Shown: positions 26,106 to 34,256 of the stretch, piece by piece | Numbering within the stretch: position 1 is the first letter of the stretch | Layout: each line of letters starts with the position of its first letter | NCBI GenBank assembly: GCA_022794015.1 | Contig: JAAWDZ010000007.1 | Span: 1-41,217 of the forward strand | DNA: 41,217 nt | Reading direction: 5' to 3' | Source: Eubacterium sp. | GTDB lineage: Bacteria; Bacillota; Clostridia; Lachnospirales; Lachnospiraceae | The notes under the pieces: generated by a model | Seen by the model: only the letters and a program-made list of their open reading frames with translations | Told to the model about the DNA's origin: nothing | Database searches by the model: none | Made by a program: the position numbers and the translations under genes

Positions 26106-26816
26106 TTAGTCCAAAACTCCGTAATTATAATGGATGCTGGTTGCCCCGGCTTTTTCCAGCATTCCTTTTATTGTCCCTATATGTGTTTCCCACGAGAGGC
26201 TGCCTTGGTATGGGGACTGTGGGGCCATCCGGTACTCTGCTCCGTCGTAGGAGAATGTGAACCCTGCGCCAATGACACAGCTCCCTTTGTCGCCGGCCTC
26301 AGAACTCAGCCGGTGCCATTCTCGCATAATGGATTGCAAAGCTGATGGGATTTCTGTCTGCCTGTCCGGGTCGTAGATATAAATTGGGTCGGGTTTAATC
26401 CTGTCCGTGTAATCCGTGTATTCGATTTGGGGATATTGGCTGTCATCGAAAGGGTACAGGCTCAGATTCCATGAATCACCCAGTTCATAATACAAGCCAT
26501 GTTCCGTCAGAATTTTATCGAAGCCACCGAATTCCCGGCCACCGTAATTGATGGTTTCGTAAAGGGAGCCTTCAAAAGACATACTTAGGATGTGTTGATG
26601 GTTTCCGTATGTAAAATAATCAAACGGGCAAAAGCCATCTTCGATAACCAGCTCGGGCTCTCCAATGCGACAGTGGAACTCATCATGGCCGTATTTGTGC
26701 CACATCCTTTTTCCGTTGTAAAAGATAAACACATCTTCATCCAAATTTTGTCGGGTTAAGAAGTCCATAATCTCCCTTGCGAGCTTATCAATATCTTTTT
26801 TAGTCATTTTCTCCAT
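26106..26816 (-). CDS. Unrecognised mobile-element protein, 236 residues
   Basis: No family recognised with confidence. It starts with a helical segment (KKDIDKLAREIMDFLTRQ), followed by a mostly beta, aromatic- and acid-rich body (FIFYNGKRMWHKYGHDEFH, HILSMSFEGSLYETINYG, GLYYELGDSWNLSLYPFDD). A C-terminal part (GAGFTFSYDGAEYRMAPQSPYQGSLSWE) looks like a second small domain. No signal peptide or membrane helix. I chose ATG 26816 because AGGAGG lies eight bases upstream; the longer frame merely overlaps the upstream gene. It overlaps the GGCT gene by 17 bp, so it is probably translated with it. Position inside the amidoligase/GGCT cassette suggests a linked function. Confidence 0.65.
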   Translation of the reverse strand: MEKMTKKDIDKLAREIMDFLTRQNLDEDVFIFYNGKRMWHKYGHDEFHCRIGEPELVIEDGFCPFDYFTYGNHQHILSMSFEGSLYETINYGGREFGGFDKILTEHGLYYELGDSWNLSLYPFDDSQYPQIEYTDYTDRIKPDPIYIYDPDRQTEIPSALQSIMREWHRLSSEAGDKGSCVIGAGFTFSYDGAEYRMAPQSPYQGSLSWETHIGTIKGMLEKAGATSIHYNYGVLD

Positions 26817-27303
26817 AAGTTTCGCCTCCTTCATACTTTTTAGAGAGATACGCTTCCCATACCGAATCCAGTACGGCGTGGCGCAGGATTTTGCTATCAA
26901 AGCCAGCTTCCTCATAACCCTGCCGGATGGTGTCAAAATATCTACGCGAAGGTGTACCATATGGGTGCAGGGATTCGTTCATGATATAGACCATGGCTGA
27001 GGTTCGTCTGCCATTTACAGAAATTCTCAGCATTCTCTTACGGTAGAGGCTGGGATAGCCTTCATAGATATCGAGACTATATTCGTCACTTGGTTGCAAT
27101 AGCCAGATGAGGACTGGCACTTTGCTGCCTTTCTGCTTCTCGATTGTTGCTACGGCAGTGTTTTTACCCCGGAACATCAGCTGGTAATTATGTAGGCAAG
27201 TTTTGCCAACTATTTTTGCAGTGGGGCATCGTCTTGCCATCTGCTCCAAGTTGAGATTGGAACCGTAGGCGATGTATAAACGTTTCTTGTTCTGGTTACT
27301 CAT
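26800..27303 (-). CDS. Gamma-glutamylcyclotransferase (GGCT/AIG2-like)
   Basis: Predicted cyclotransferase of 167 residues. The phosphate-loop-like YGSNLN (13-18) binds the gamma-glutamyl group, and LDIYEGYP supplies the catalytic glutamate (E81). Known family members release gamma-glutamyl amines as 5-oxoproline. Linkage to an amidoligase suggests it trims or reverses an amide made by that enzyme (inference; such GGCT/amidoligase pairing has been proposed for mobile elements). Start at ATG 27303 with GGAGG; the open frame to 27354 is inside the amidoligase. It overlaps the amidoligase stop by 8 bp and the next gene by 17 bp. Confidence 0.87.
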   Translation of the reverse strand: MSNQNKKRLYIAYGSNLNLEQMARRCPTAKIVGKTCLHNYQLMFRGKNTAVATIEKQKGSKVPVLIWLLQPSDEYSLDIYEGYPSLYRKRMLRISVNGRRTSAMVYIMNESLHPYGTPSRRYFDTIRQGYEEAGFDSKILRHAVLDSVWEAYLSKKYEGGETYGEND

Positions 27304-28255
27304 TCTGGGTACCTCCATTCCGTGTATTTCTGGCATTGATATGGCTTCTGACATTTTCTTTTGACCCGTAACGCCAAGCAGCGTTACCGTCTAAGTGCTG
27401 GTACAAATGCTCCCGGCAGGCCTTAAACTCGTCGCCGATAAATCCGATACGGTTCAGCCATACACGCATTGCGAACTTCTCGTTTTCTTCCTGTACCTTA
27501 CGGCAGCTGGCGCTTCTCTGGGTCAAAGCCTGATGGTTGAGAGCAAGCGCCAACACGATATATGCCCGGATTTTCCCGGCGTGGAGCGTACTGTTAAAGC
27601 CCCTGAGCTCTACCGTATGGTTTCCATGGAAGAAACTGTGCAGGTTCAGGAAATGGTAACGGCTCTGATGGTAGTGATTGTTCCGGCCGCCAGTATAACC
27701 CTCATACCAAATCGATTCGATTTGTCTTAGGGTCTTTGGCTTGAGCTGGTTCATTTTCTCTACGAGATATGCGTCCATTTTCTGGCAGTAGCGCATCCGT
27801 TCCGGCGCAATTTGCAAAGACTTGTAGAGCAAATCATTATGTGCGTAGATAATGTTCACAAAATTACGGATGCTTCTGGGCGTGTGGCTGGCTCCGTCCA
27901 GATGGATATGAATGCCACAGGACTTATTGGCAAAACCTCCAGCTTTCCTAAGTCTCCGAGCCAGCGCCTGTATGGTATCAATATCCTCCCGGTACAGCAG
28001 AATTGGGCTGACCAGCTCCACGCTGTAGTCATTACTGGTCGAGATTACTCTCTGACCGTTTTTCCTCTGGCATTTAATGCTACCATCGTACATCAGTTTC
28101 CAGATGCGTCCGTCGGGCGCAGTGATTTTCTGGGTGTCGTAATAATCCCCGGTAATCGTGGCAGTGCCGTTCAGGTACTCTGATACGGTTTCTGCTGCCT
28201 TTTGCCGGGTAATCCCTGTAAACTCGATTTCCAAGCCGAACTTTCTGGTAAACAT
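27296..28255 (-). CDS. Amidoligase (COOH-NH2 ligase, glutamine-synthetase-like fold) with extra C-terminal module
   Basis: Predicted ATP-dependent amide-bond-forming enzyme of 319 residues (amidoligase_2 type). Motifs: GLEIEF (7-12), VELVSP (79-84), CGIHIHLD (113-120) and HTVELRGFNST (213-223). These carry the acidic and histidine residues expected for metal-ATP and substrate binding. Beyond the catalytic core, residues 256-296 (EENEKFAMRVWLNRIGFIGDE...LDGNAAW) almost duplicate the end of the 264-residue protein at 24386-25180. AAGGAAGGAGG precedes the ATG. A 23-codon ORF on the same strand ends directly at this start codon. The substrate is unknown: a peptide, a protein lysine or a small amine are all possible. 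Confidence 0.85.
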   Translation of the reverse strand: MFTRKFGLEIEFTGITRQKAAETVSEYLNGTATITGDYYDTQKITAPDGRIWKLMYDGSIKCQRKNGQRVISTSNDYSVELVSPILLYREDIDTIQALARRLRKAGGFANKSCGIHIHLDGASHTPRSIRNFVNIIYAHNDLLYKSLQIAPERMRYCQKMDAYLVEKMNQLKPKTLRQIESIWYEGYTGGRNNHYHQSRYHFLNLHSFFHGNHTVELRGFNSTLHAGKIRAYIVLALALNHQALTQRSASCRKVQEENEKFAMRVWLNRIGFIGDEFKACREHLYQHLDGNAAWRYGSKENVRSHINARNTRNGGTQNE

Positions 28256-28291
28256 TTACCCTCCTTCCTTACGGCTATGGGCAGTGGAGGG

Positions 28292-28330
28292 GGCATGATG
28301 CACCCTCCAAATCTGGCTGCGCATCATGCC
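28292..28330 (-). promoter_or_regulatory. Hairpin upstream of the amidoligase cassette
   Basis: GGCATGATGC (28292-28301) pairs perfectly with GCATCATGCC (28321-28330). A 23-codon open frame (28327 to 28256) runs through it and its TAA abuts the amidoligase ATG. Its own start has no clear ribosome binding site. The rest of the 221-bp gap 28256-28476 holds no other gene that I can support; an AAGGAGG at about 28374 has no start codon behind it. Confidence 0.4.
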
Positions 28331-28476
28331 GCAATGTTTACTTGGTTTTTATGTTACTTGTTTTTATAGCCTCCTTTCTCGGCACTTCCCAAACTACTTA
28401 TCTTTTGGCGAAACAGATTTTGCCAGGGAAGACGCCTATTGTATTTATCTGGGGGATGTAAAATTGGGATTTGACA

Positions 28477-28677
28477 TTATGTCATGGCATCCCCCTTTCT
28501 GGTTCTTTCTATTAAAGTAGACATCCCGTCATTGCTTTCTTCGGGTTTAGCACGGCTGATTGCAACAGAAATCAGCACTCTGCCTATTTTCTCAATATCC
28601 GGCCTCTCTCTAAACTCTGGTGTGACGGATACATTATGCGCAGTCATTGGCCGTCCACGTTTTCTTTTACTTGTCAT
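28477..28677 (-). CDS. Small basic protein coupled to the cytosine methyltransferase
   Basis: 66 residues starting MTSKRKRGRPMTAHN, with an AT-hook-like KRGRP motif at 6-10, then RPDIEKIGRVLISVAISRA. Its ATG overlaps the methyltransferase TGA by four bases (ATGA), a strong sign of translational coupling. Function unknown; a DNA-binding accessory or regulator of the methyltransferase is a plausible guess. Confidence 0.6.
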   Translation of the reverse strand: MTSKRKRGRPMTAHNVSVTPEFRERPDIEKIGRVLISVAISRAKPEESNDGMSTLIERTRKGDAMT

Positions 28678-29762
28678 GTTGCCTCCTCTTCTGCCATGAG
28701 CGCTTCGTAGGTGGATTTAAGGCGAAGGCCGATGGCGTGTATTACATTCACAGTTACGGCATTGCCGGCCTGTTTATAGGCCTGCGTGTCGGAAGTTACT
28801 GCCAGCAGCCGGTCAATCTGGGTTTCTGAGAAGCCCTGCAGCCTCAAGCATTCCCGTGGGGTGAGGCGCCGGATTCTCATATCTGCCTCAACTACGGCTT
28901 TGTCGGGTTTCGTGGTGAGGGTGTAGGCAATGCCATGCCCGACGCGCGCACGTTTCTGGTTCTGGTCAGCATAAGAAGTATCTACCGAATCCCCCGGCCT
29001 TGCTTCGCTGTACTGGCGCTTGGTCGCTTCCTTAATTAGAAGGACATTATCTGAGGTGTCTTTCCGGCTGTTTTGTTTTATTAGATACAGCCCGTTTTTG
29101 GAACCGCCTCCTCCACAGCTGGCGAGCTGGGTGCAGGCGACTCCGGACGGGTCGTAAACCCTTTCCCCCTGCGCCCCTCCGATGATTTGTATAAGAGCTT
29201 TTCCACCTGCTTCTCGGAGAGGTAGTATTTTTCCGGCACATCTTCGGTCAAGATATCCGACAATATACACCCGTTTCCGGGACTGTGGGACGCCAAAAGA
29301 TTTGCTGTTAATAATTTTCCATTCGACATAATACCCCAGTTCTGATAACGTGCTGAGGATGGCCGTAAACGTCCGTCCTTCGTCATGGTTAAGCAGGCCG
29401 GGTACGTTTTCAAGGAGGAGAAACGCAGGGTGTTTGGCTTTAAGGACGCGTGTGATGTCAAAAAAGAGCGTGCCTCTGACATCATGGAAGCCACGGCGCT
29501 TTCCGGCAATGGAGAAACTCTGACAGGGGAAGCCTGCGCAAAGCAGGTCGAAGTCCGGCATTTCTTCGGCTTTGATGGTTTTTGCGTCTTCATAATAAAC
29601 CTCCTGTGGGTCAATGGCATATATGTTTTGATAGGCTCTGTGGGCATGTTTATCGATTTCCGAATGGCCGATGCAGGTAAACCCTCCGGCACGTTCCAGA
29701 CCGGCACGGAATCCACCAATTCCGGCGAACATATCAAAAAACCTGATATTCCTTGTGTTCAT
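28674..29762 (-). CDS. DNA (cytosine-5-)methyltransferase, orphan
   Basis: C5-cytosine methyltransferase of 362 residues. SAM-binding motif I FAGIGG (12-17), catalytic motif IV GFPCQS with C80, motif VI ENV (118-120), motif VIII QSRKR (160-164), a short variable target-recognition region and C-terminal motifs IX/X (RRLTPRECLRLQGF, QAGNAVTVNV). I start at the second ATG (29762, MNTRNIR) because AGGAAG is correctly spaced from it, not from the ATG two codons earlier. No restriction endonuclease is adjacent, so it is an orphan enzyme that probably shields the element from host restriction or marks its DNA. The recognition sequence cannot be read from this. Confidence 0.94.
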   Translation of the reverse strand: MNTRNIRFFDMFAGIGGFRAGLERAGGFTCIGHSEIDKHAHRAYQNIYAIDPQEVYYEDAKTIKAEEMPDFDLLCAGFPCQSFSIAGKRRGFHDVRGTLFFDITRVLKAKHPAFLLLENVPGLLNHDEGRTFTAILSTLSELGYYVEWKIINSKSFGVPQSRKRVYIVGYLDRRCAGKILPLREAGGKALIQIIGGAQGERVYDPSGVACTQLASCGGGGSKNGLYLIKQNSRKDTSDNVLLIKEATKRQYSEARPGDSVDTSYADQNQKRARVGHGIAYTLTTKPDKAVVEADMRIRRLTPRECLRLQGFSETQIDRLLAVTSDTQAYKQAGNAVTVNVIHAIGLRLKSTYEALMAEEEAT

Positions 29763-29811
29763 AGGCATCTTCCTTTCTTATGTTTATAAATATTTAGTTA
29801 TTAGCGCTGGG

Positions 29812-30783
29812 TTAGCACAGCATGTTCCGGTCGCCACTCTCCACGATGAGGTGTTCCAGCTCTTCGCAGGTAATTACTGCAAATAGTTTGGGGAGTTTAT
29901 CGAACGCCTCTTTGAGGTGTCGGATGAGTTTTTCTTTCCGGGTAACGTCCGGCACAATCCAGACGGTGAGTGGAAACATCCCGGATTCTTCCTGCTCCAG
30001 GCCGGAACGGTAATAATCATGGTATCTCCAGCATTTCTCAATCACTTTGGCTGGGGATTCCGTATCCAGGTCAATTTCCAGAAAATAACGGTCTTCATAT
30101 TCTTTGGTCACAACCGATACGTAAAGGTCTGGCTTGAGAGAGAGCGATACGCCGACGTTCGTGTATGCCCTCCAGCACTCCGGCTCTAATTGCAAGGAAG
30201 CAATTTCTGGTTCATGCTCCCGGCAGATTTCTATCAGCTGGATAGCAGACTCGGCAACGGCTAATGAGTGCGCCAGATAATGGGGGCTGGGCTCGAAGAA
30301 GCGCCGTATGGGGTGCGTCTCATTACTGCTTAAGCGAAGTAGCCTTTCTCCGGCATGGGTCAGATACCAGATAAGAGAACTTGACCCTGCCCGTACTCCA
30401 CCAATCCTCCGGGACAGGCTGCTGACCAATCCAAACTCACTGAGCTTTTTGAGGGTACGGCTGGCTGCCCGGAGTCCGGCAGAGGGGTTGGCTGCATCGG
30501 TAAAGAGCAATTTCTGCGCCTGCCCGGTCATGAGATAGCGATATTTTTGTACAGCGTGGAGCAGCTCCCGGTCGCGCGCGCCTAAACGGCTGTCAATCTC
30601 CAGTAGCTGTTTCTTGGATACACGCTGAGGTGTCTGTCCATCAGTAACAGGGGTGCCTCCCGTAATAGAAGAATCCGTAGCAGGTATGCTAAAGGAATCT
30701 CGCACGTTAAACTGCGCAAAGTCCCGTATTCCGGGCTTTTCCGGTTGTGGTTTCTGGTCGCCGTTCGTCAGTCGGTTCGTCAT
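29812..30783 (-). CDS. Replication-relaxation family protein
   Basis: 323 residues matching the replication-relaxation family of Gram-positive plasmids and integrative elements. A disordered N-terminus (1-60) precedes a winged-helix-like region (LGARDRELLHAVQKYRYLMTGQAQKLLF, then SRTLKKLSEFGLVSSL...WYLTHAGERLL). The C-terminal part has HSLAVAESAIQLIE, LKPDLYVSV and YFLEIDLDTESPAKVIEKCWRY, a nuclease-like D...ExD pattern. It is thought to act in replication or transfer initiation, and could stand in for the missing classical relaxase. It overlaps the coupling ATPase gene by four bases (ATGA). Confidence 0.8.
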   Translation of the reverse strand: MTNRLTNGDQKPQPEKPGIRDFAQFNVRDSFSIPATDSSITGGTPVTDGQTPQRVSKKQLLEIDSRLGARDRELLHAVQKYRYLMTGQAQKLLFTDAANPSAGLRAASRTLKKLSEFGLVSSLSRRIGGVRAGSSSLIWYLTHAGERLLRLSSNETHPIRRFFEPSPHYLAHSLAVAESAIQLIEICREHEPEIASLQLEPECWRAYTNVGVSLSLKPDLYVSVVTKEYEDRYFLEIDLDTESPAKVIEKCWRYHDYYRSGLEQEESGMFPLTVWIVPDVTRKEKLIRHLKEAFDKLPKLFAVITCEELEHLIVESGDRNMLC

Positions 30784-32945
30784 GGTCTTTTCTTCCTCCC
30801 GATGTTTGTATCGCCGGGGTTTTCCTCGGCGTTTTTATGGTTAATAGCAAAAATGTTGAGATATTCCTCCTCGGCCTGTTCTGCCGGGATGCCGTAGGCA
30901 GCCTGGACTTTTGCTTTAAGGTCGATGGCATCGCGCAGGGCAGGAGGTGGTGGCAGGGTCCTGCCTTGTATCCATCCAGTATTCCTGCCATTAGACTGGA
31001 ACGAGGTATAAATCTGGTAACGGGGCAGTGCCATAAAATCTTCGGCTGTGAGTTCCGGCGCCATAGCTGCCATGTCTTTAGCGTCCTTAGATTGCAGTCC
31101 GAATATTATCTTGTTCCTCGAGTTGGCGTCTATCCCGGAACGGATATTGATGGGCAACTGGTCGCGATACTGATGCGCCAATGTCAATCCAACCCCTAAT
31201 CCTCTGGCCTGCGCCAAAGCATCAGACAAATCTGTAGGTAAGCTGAGATAGTCCTGGAGCTCGTCGATAAAGATAGAAACAATGTGCCGTTTCTCGGCTG
31301 GAATACCAGCGCGAGATAATGCCAGCGTCCAAGTTAAGCCGACAATTAGACTACCCAGCAACCTAGCCGTACTGGCTCCAATCTGCCCACGATTCAAAGG
31401 AACTAATACAATCCGGCGCTTATAAAACAAGTCTGTCAAAGAAAACTTTGGCTTTGCCTGTCCTAACACATTCCGAAGCCCTGGCCGTAAAGTTAGCTGG
31501 CGCAGTTTGTTGAGCACTGGAGAAATCTGTTGTTTCTTCTCGGTATCACGCAAAGCCTCAAACTGCTCCCAAAAAGGACGAAGTGCTATCCGGTCTTTGA
31601 CCTTGCTGGTGATTCTGCGTCGGAAATGCTCATCGGTCAGTAGTGGCAATAACCACAAAAGTGTAGAATTTTCTGCCTCTACCAAAGTCAATAGGGCAGC
31701 CGTTAGTACATCTTGCGTGTAAATTCCCCAGCTATCGCTAAAAATTTCCTTAAGTACCGAGAGGATAGCATCGGCAATCAGGGACGGGTTGCCGTAATCC
31801 TTAAACGCCAGTGGGTTAAACCCACATGGGCAAGGGTCTGATGGATCGATAATTACGACATCACCCACGCGTTCTTCGGGAATTCTCATTAGTATACTGC
31901 TAACAAGCTCTGCCTTCGGATCCAATACGAGGATGCTTCTTCCGGCGTTTATGTCTGCCAGAATTAGGTGCAACATTGCAGTGCTTTTCCCCGATCCTGT
32001 AGGCCCTAAACAGACCGTATGTTCGAGTGAATCTTTTGGAGAAATGCTCAGTCTTTTGGGATTTATGGCATCCATGCTGACAGCAAAACTACGGTCCATT
32101 TTCTGGTTAGTTGGGCTATAATACCAAGGAGGTGGCAGGGTAAGTTTTGGATGCAGACCCGGCGTTCCCGGCAGTTCTTCCTCCCCGGCAGCTGTGCATA
32201 AGAAGTTTACAGCTTCTTTTACCGATAGTCGCAGAGGAAAGTGCCAGGGTACATGAGCGTTGTTAATGTGGTCGGGCTTTATATTTTCTTCCCGTATCCG
32301 TACACCTGCTGCCTCCAGTACCTTAAACGCGCTAAGGATACTATGTATCCGGGCATTGGCATTTTCTCCGGCCACACCGATACGGATGACGGCTTGGAAA
32401 ATATGTTGCTCGGCTTTTTCTCGCACCGTTTTACGGCTCTCAGCTGAAGCTTTCTGTACGTCGCCAAGTAGAACCTGTAGCCAAGTAGCATTTGGGTCGG
32501 TCAGGTTAGTTGGTACTGGAGATGGAGCATAAGCTCTCCCCAGTACAATCTGTACCACTATTTCCGTGCCACCTTTGTCTTCTACGAGTGCCGCCAACCC
32601 TGCCCGGGTAACGGCGTCGGTAATATCAGTTCTGAGGGAAAGCGTCGGGTGGCTAATCCTCAGTTGCTGGGCAGTACCAACTGATGTACGTGCTGTTTCT
32701 TCCATAGCATGGAACTGGATGTTGCCATGGGCTTTGATGGCTTCTTCTATGCTGGCAATATATTTCTTATCTGCACATAAAAGGTACTCAATATGCCCGT
32801 TTTTACTTCTGGTTTCCCAGATAACTGCGCCCCTTGGCGTCAGTGCTGCCAGATGAGATAAGGTTTCCCATACGGTTTCTATTTTGTAAGGTCTCGTCCA
32901 GATGATTTGCTTCCAGACGGGATTTTCTATGATATGTTTAGTCAA
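30780..32945 (-). CDS. VirD4/TraG-like coupling ATPase
   Basis: Conjugative coupling protein that would deliver the relaxed DNA to a type IV secretion channel. Using the TTG start at 32945 (721 residues), Walker A GPTGSGKST is at 314-322, followed by SILVLDPKAEL. Walker B is in HIVSIFIDELQDYL and a TraM-recognition-like C-terminal region follows (GVGLTLAHQYRDQL...RNKIIFGL). The first 300 residues are a family-specific N-terminal domain without predicted membrane helices. I prefer TTG because GGAAGGAG is eight bases upstream; the ATG at 32990 has no site and lies inside the preceding gene. It may need the small membrane protein at 32971 for anchoring. Confidence 0.88.
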   Translation of the reverse strand: MTKHIIENPVWKQIIWTRPYKIETVWETLSHLAALTPRGAVIWETRSKNGHIEYLLCADKKYIASIEEAIKAHGNIQFHAMEETARTSVGTAQQLRISHPTLSLRTDITDAVTRAGLAALVEDKGGTEIVVQIVLGRAYAPSPVPTNLTDPNATWLQVLLGDVQKASAESRKTVREKAEQHIFQAVIRIGVAGENANARIHSILSAFKVLEAAGVRIREENIKPDHINNAHVPWHFPLRLSVKEAVNFLCTAAGEEELPGTPGLHPKLTLPPPWYYSPTNQKMDRSFAVSMDAINPKRLSISPKDSLEHTVCLGPTGSGKSTAMLHLILADINAGRSILVLDPKAELVSSILMRIPEERVGDVVIIDPSDPCPCGFNPLAFKDYGNPSLIADAILSVLKEIFSDSWGIYTQDVLTAALLTLVEAENSTLLWLLPLLTDEHFRRRITSKVKDRIALRPFWEQFEALRDTEKKQQISPVLNKLRQLTLRPGLRNVLGQAKPKFSLTDLFYKRRIVLVPLNRGQIGASTARLLGSLIVGLTWTLALSRAGIPAEKRHIVSIFIDELQDYLSLPTDLSDALAQARGLGVGLTLAHQYRDQLPINIRSGIDANSRNKIIFGLQSKDAKDMAAMAPELTAEDFMALPRYQIYTSFQSNGRNTGWIQGRTLPPPPALRDAIDLKAKVQAAYGIPAEQAEEEYLNIFAINHKNAEENPGDTNIGRKKRP

Positions 32946-32970
32946 GAACGCCCACTCCTTCCTTTTCTTT

Positions 32971-33168
32971 CTACCATAACCCCGAATCATGTTTGTGCTT
33001 CCAAATACGATAAATAATAATGCTGATGATGATAATCAGGGCAATGGCGAGCAGTACTGGCCATACTTCCAGAATCCAATATGCAGCGAGATTGATGAGG
33101 AAGGCGCTTACGGCCAGCATAAAAGCGAACTCTAATATTTTGGTGATTAATCTTTTTGGTGGTTCCAA
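32971..33168 (-). CDS. Small two-helix membrane protein
   Basis: 65 residues: short basic N-terminus (EPPKRLITKI), two hydrophobic helices (about 12-32 and 34-53) and a basic tail RIWKHKHDSG. Starts at TTG 33168, eight bases after GGAGG; a nearer ATG (33172) is out of frame and too close to the site. It lies directly upstream of the coupling ATPase and may anchor it in the membrane (inference from position and from the soluble appearance of the ATPase). Confidence 0.65.
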   Translation of the reverse strand: MEPPKRLITKILEFAFMLAVSAFLINLAAYWILEVWPVLLAIALIIIISIIIYRIWKHKHDSGLW

Positions 33169-33183
33169 TCATGATTCCTCCTT

Positions 33184-33768
33184 TTAAAGGGCTTTAGCAC
33201 TGTATTTAGGCACAGGGTAGCCGGGGATAATAATGTCGCTATCGATTTCGTTACCCCAGACGTCCCAGCCGGGCTGCCGACGGCGAGCAAAGAGCTCAAG
33301 ATAAGGGCCCGGACTGACTCGTTCGACGATTTTATGGATTTCTTCAGGTTTATGGGAGTGGTCCTGCACGGGAAAGACACCAAAATTTATCTGGTTTTTA
33401 CACAGAACAGGTGTTTTACCTCTAGTTCCCAAGAGAATGTGCTCTGTACAATTTCTCAGATAGGTTCCGAGCCCCATCCGAAGCTTAGCCCATGTAAATA
33501 TGGAACGTGGCGTGAATCCCCATGCTTCCAGAACATCATAGCCGTATCGTAGAGTCCCATTTGTGACCCAGAGCCAGCAGTGGCTGTTATCTTCTGCCAA
33601 GTCTTGTATTGGCATACTCTTAATTTGTTTTATAGTCATTAAATTATAATGATTAATTGCTCCGTAGGTTCCTTTCTGCATAACATCCCATGGTGGGTCG
33701 ATGAGCAGGGTAGGGTAGCGTTTACTTAAACAGCTTTTATTTTCCGTACCGTTAATTATTTTTTGCAT
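33184..33768 (-). CDS. MT-A70 family DNA N6-adenine methyltransferase
   Basis: 194 residues with the DPPW catalytic motif (24-27) after a short N-terminus, then HCWLWVTNGTLRYGYDVLEAWGF, FTWAKLRMGLGTYLRNCTEHILLGTRG and a C-terminal SPGPYLELFARRRQPGWDVWGNE block. This is the standard order of MT-A70-like phage and element methyltransferases. It would methylate adenine N6. No restriction partner is present, so with the cytosine enzyme it probably provides anti-restriction protection. A GGAAG site lies just before the ATG. Confidence 0.93.
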   Translation of the reverse strand: MQKIINGTENKSCLSKRYPTLLIDPPWDVMQKGTYGAINHYNLMTIKQIKSMPIQDLAEDNSHCWLWVTNGTLRYGYDVLEAWGFTPRSIFTWAKLRMGLGTYLRNCTEHILLGTRGKTPVLCKNQINFGVFPVQDHSHKPEEIHKIVERVSPGPYLELFARRRQPGWDVWGNEIDSDIIIPGYPVPKYSAKAL

Positions 33769-33787
33769 TCATTCTTCCTTTCTTTGC

Positions 33788-33829
33788 TTGGTGTGGCTTT
33801 GAGGGTATTTAAGCTCAAAACCACACCAA
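33788..33829. repeat. Long hairpin upstream of the MT-A70 gene
   Basis: TTGGTGTGG (33788-33796) pairs with CCACACCAA (33821-33829), extended inward by TTTGAG / CTCAAA with one mismatch. It sits in the 254-bp gap 33769-34022, which otherwise shows no supported gene. It could be a leader stem or regulator site for the methyltransferase. Confidence 0.5.
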
Positions 33830-34022
33830 AACATAATTCTTATGTCTTAGACTTTTGGAGCGATTAGACATGTCCTAACAGGGGCGAAAAGCCTATTAAG
33901 AGTAAACAAATAACGTTGCTGTGAAATTATCAAGGATATGTTGACAACAGCTTGTTTGGCGTCTTTTGCAGCCTTCTTCTTGGCAATATGTAGCCTTTTA
34001 CGCCCTGTTTTCTGCCGGAGCT

Positions 34023-34250
34023 TTAATCTTCATTATGAAGCTCTGTTTTTACATTCTTCTGGCAAGCCCTGCGAATCATTGCCCTGTGCGATTCCATATA
34101 GTCCCATTCCATCAAAAAATAATCTTGCATGAAGCGCTGCATCAGTTTTTGCATAGCCTTCTTCCTGCGATAATACTTGTAGAGCCAATAGCACAGGCTA
34201 CCAACAATAACCGTCGCGCTTATTGCCGTTGCGATTAACTCTGATGTCAT
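34023..34250 (-). CDS. Small single-span membrane protein
   Basis: 75 residues: one N-terminal membrane helix (about 4-26, ATAISATVIVGSLCYWLY) followed by a strongly basic YYRRKKAMQKLMQRFMQ segment and a charged tail. GGTGGTGATT precedes the ATG. It follows the 104-residue gene by 6 bp in the same operon. No family recognised; such proteins are common in transfer modules. Confidence 0.6.
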   Translation of the reverse strand: MTSELIATAISATVIVGSLCYWLYKYYRRKKAMQKLMQRFMQDYFLMEWDYMESHRAMIRRACQKNVKTELHNED

Positions 34251-34256
34251 AGTTAA

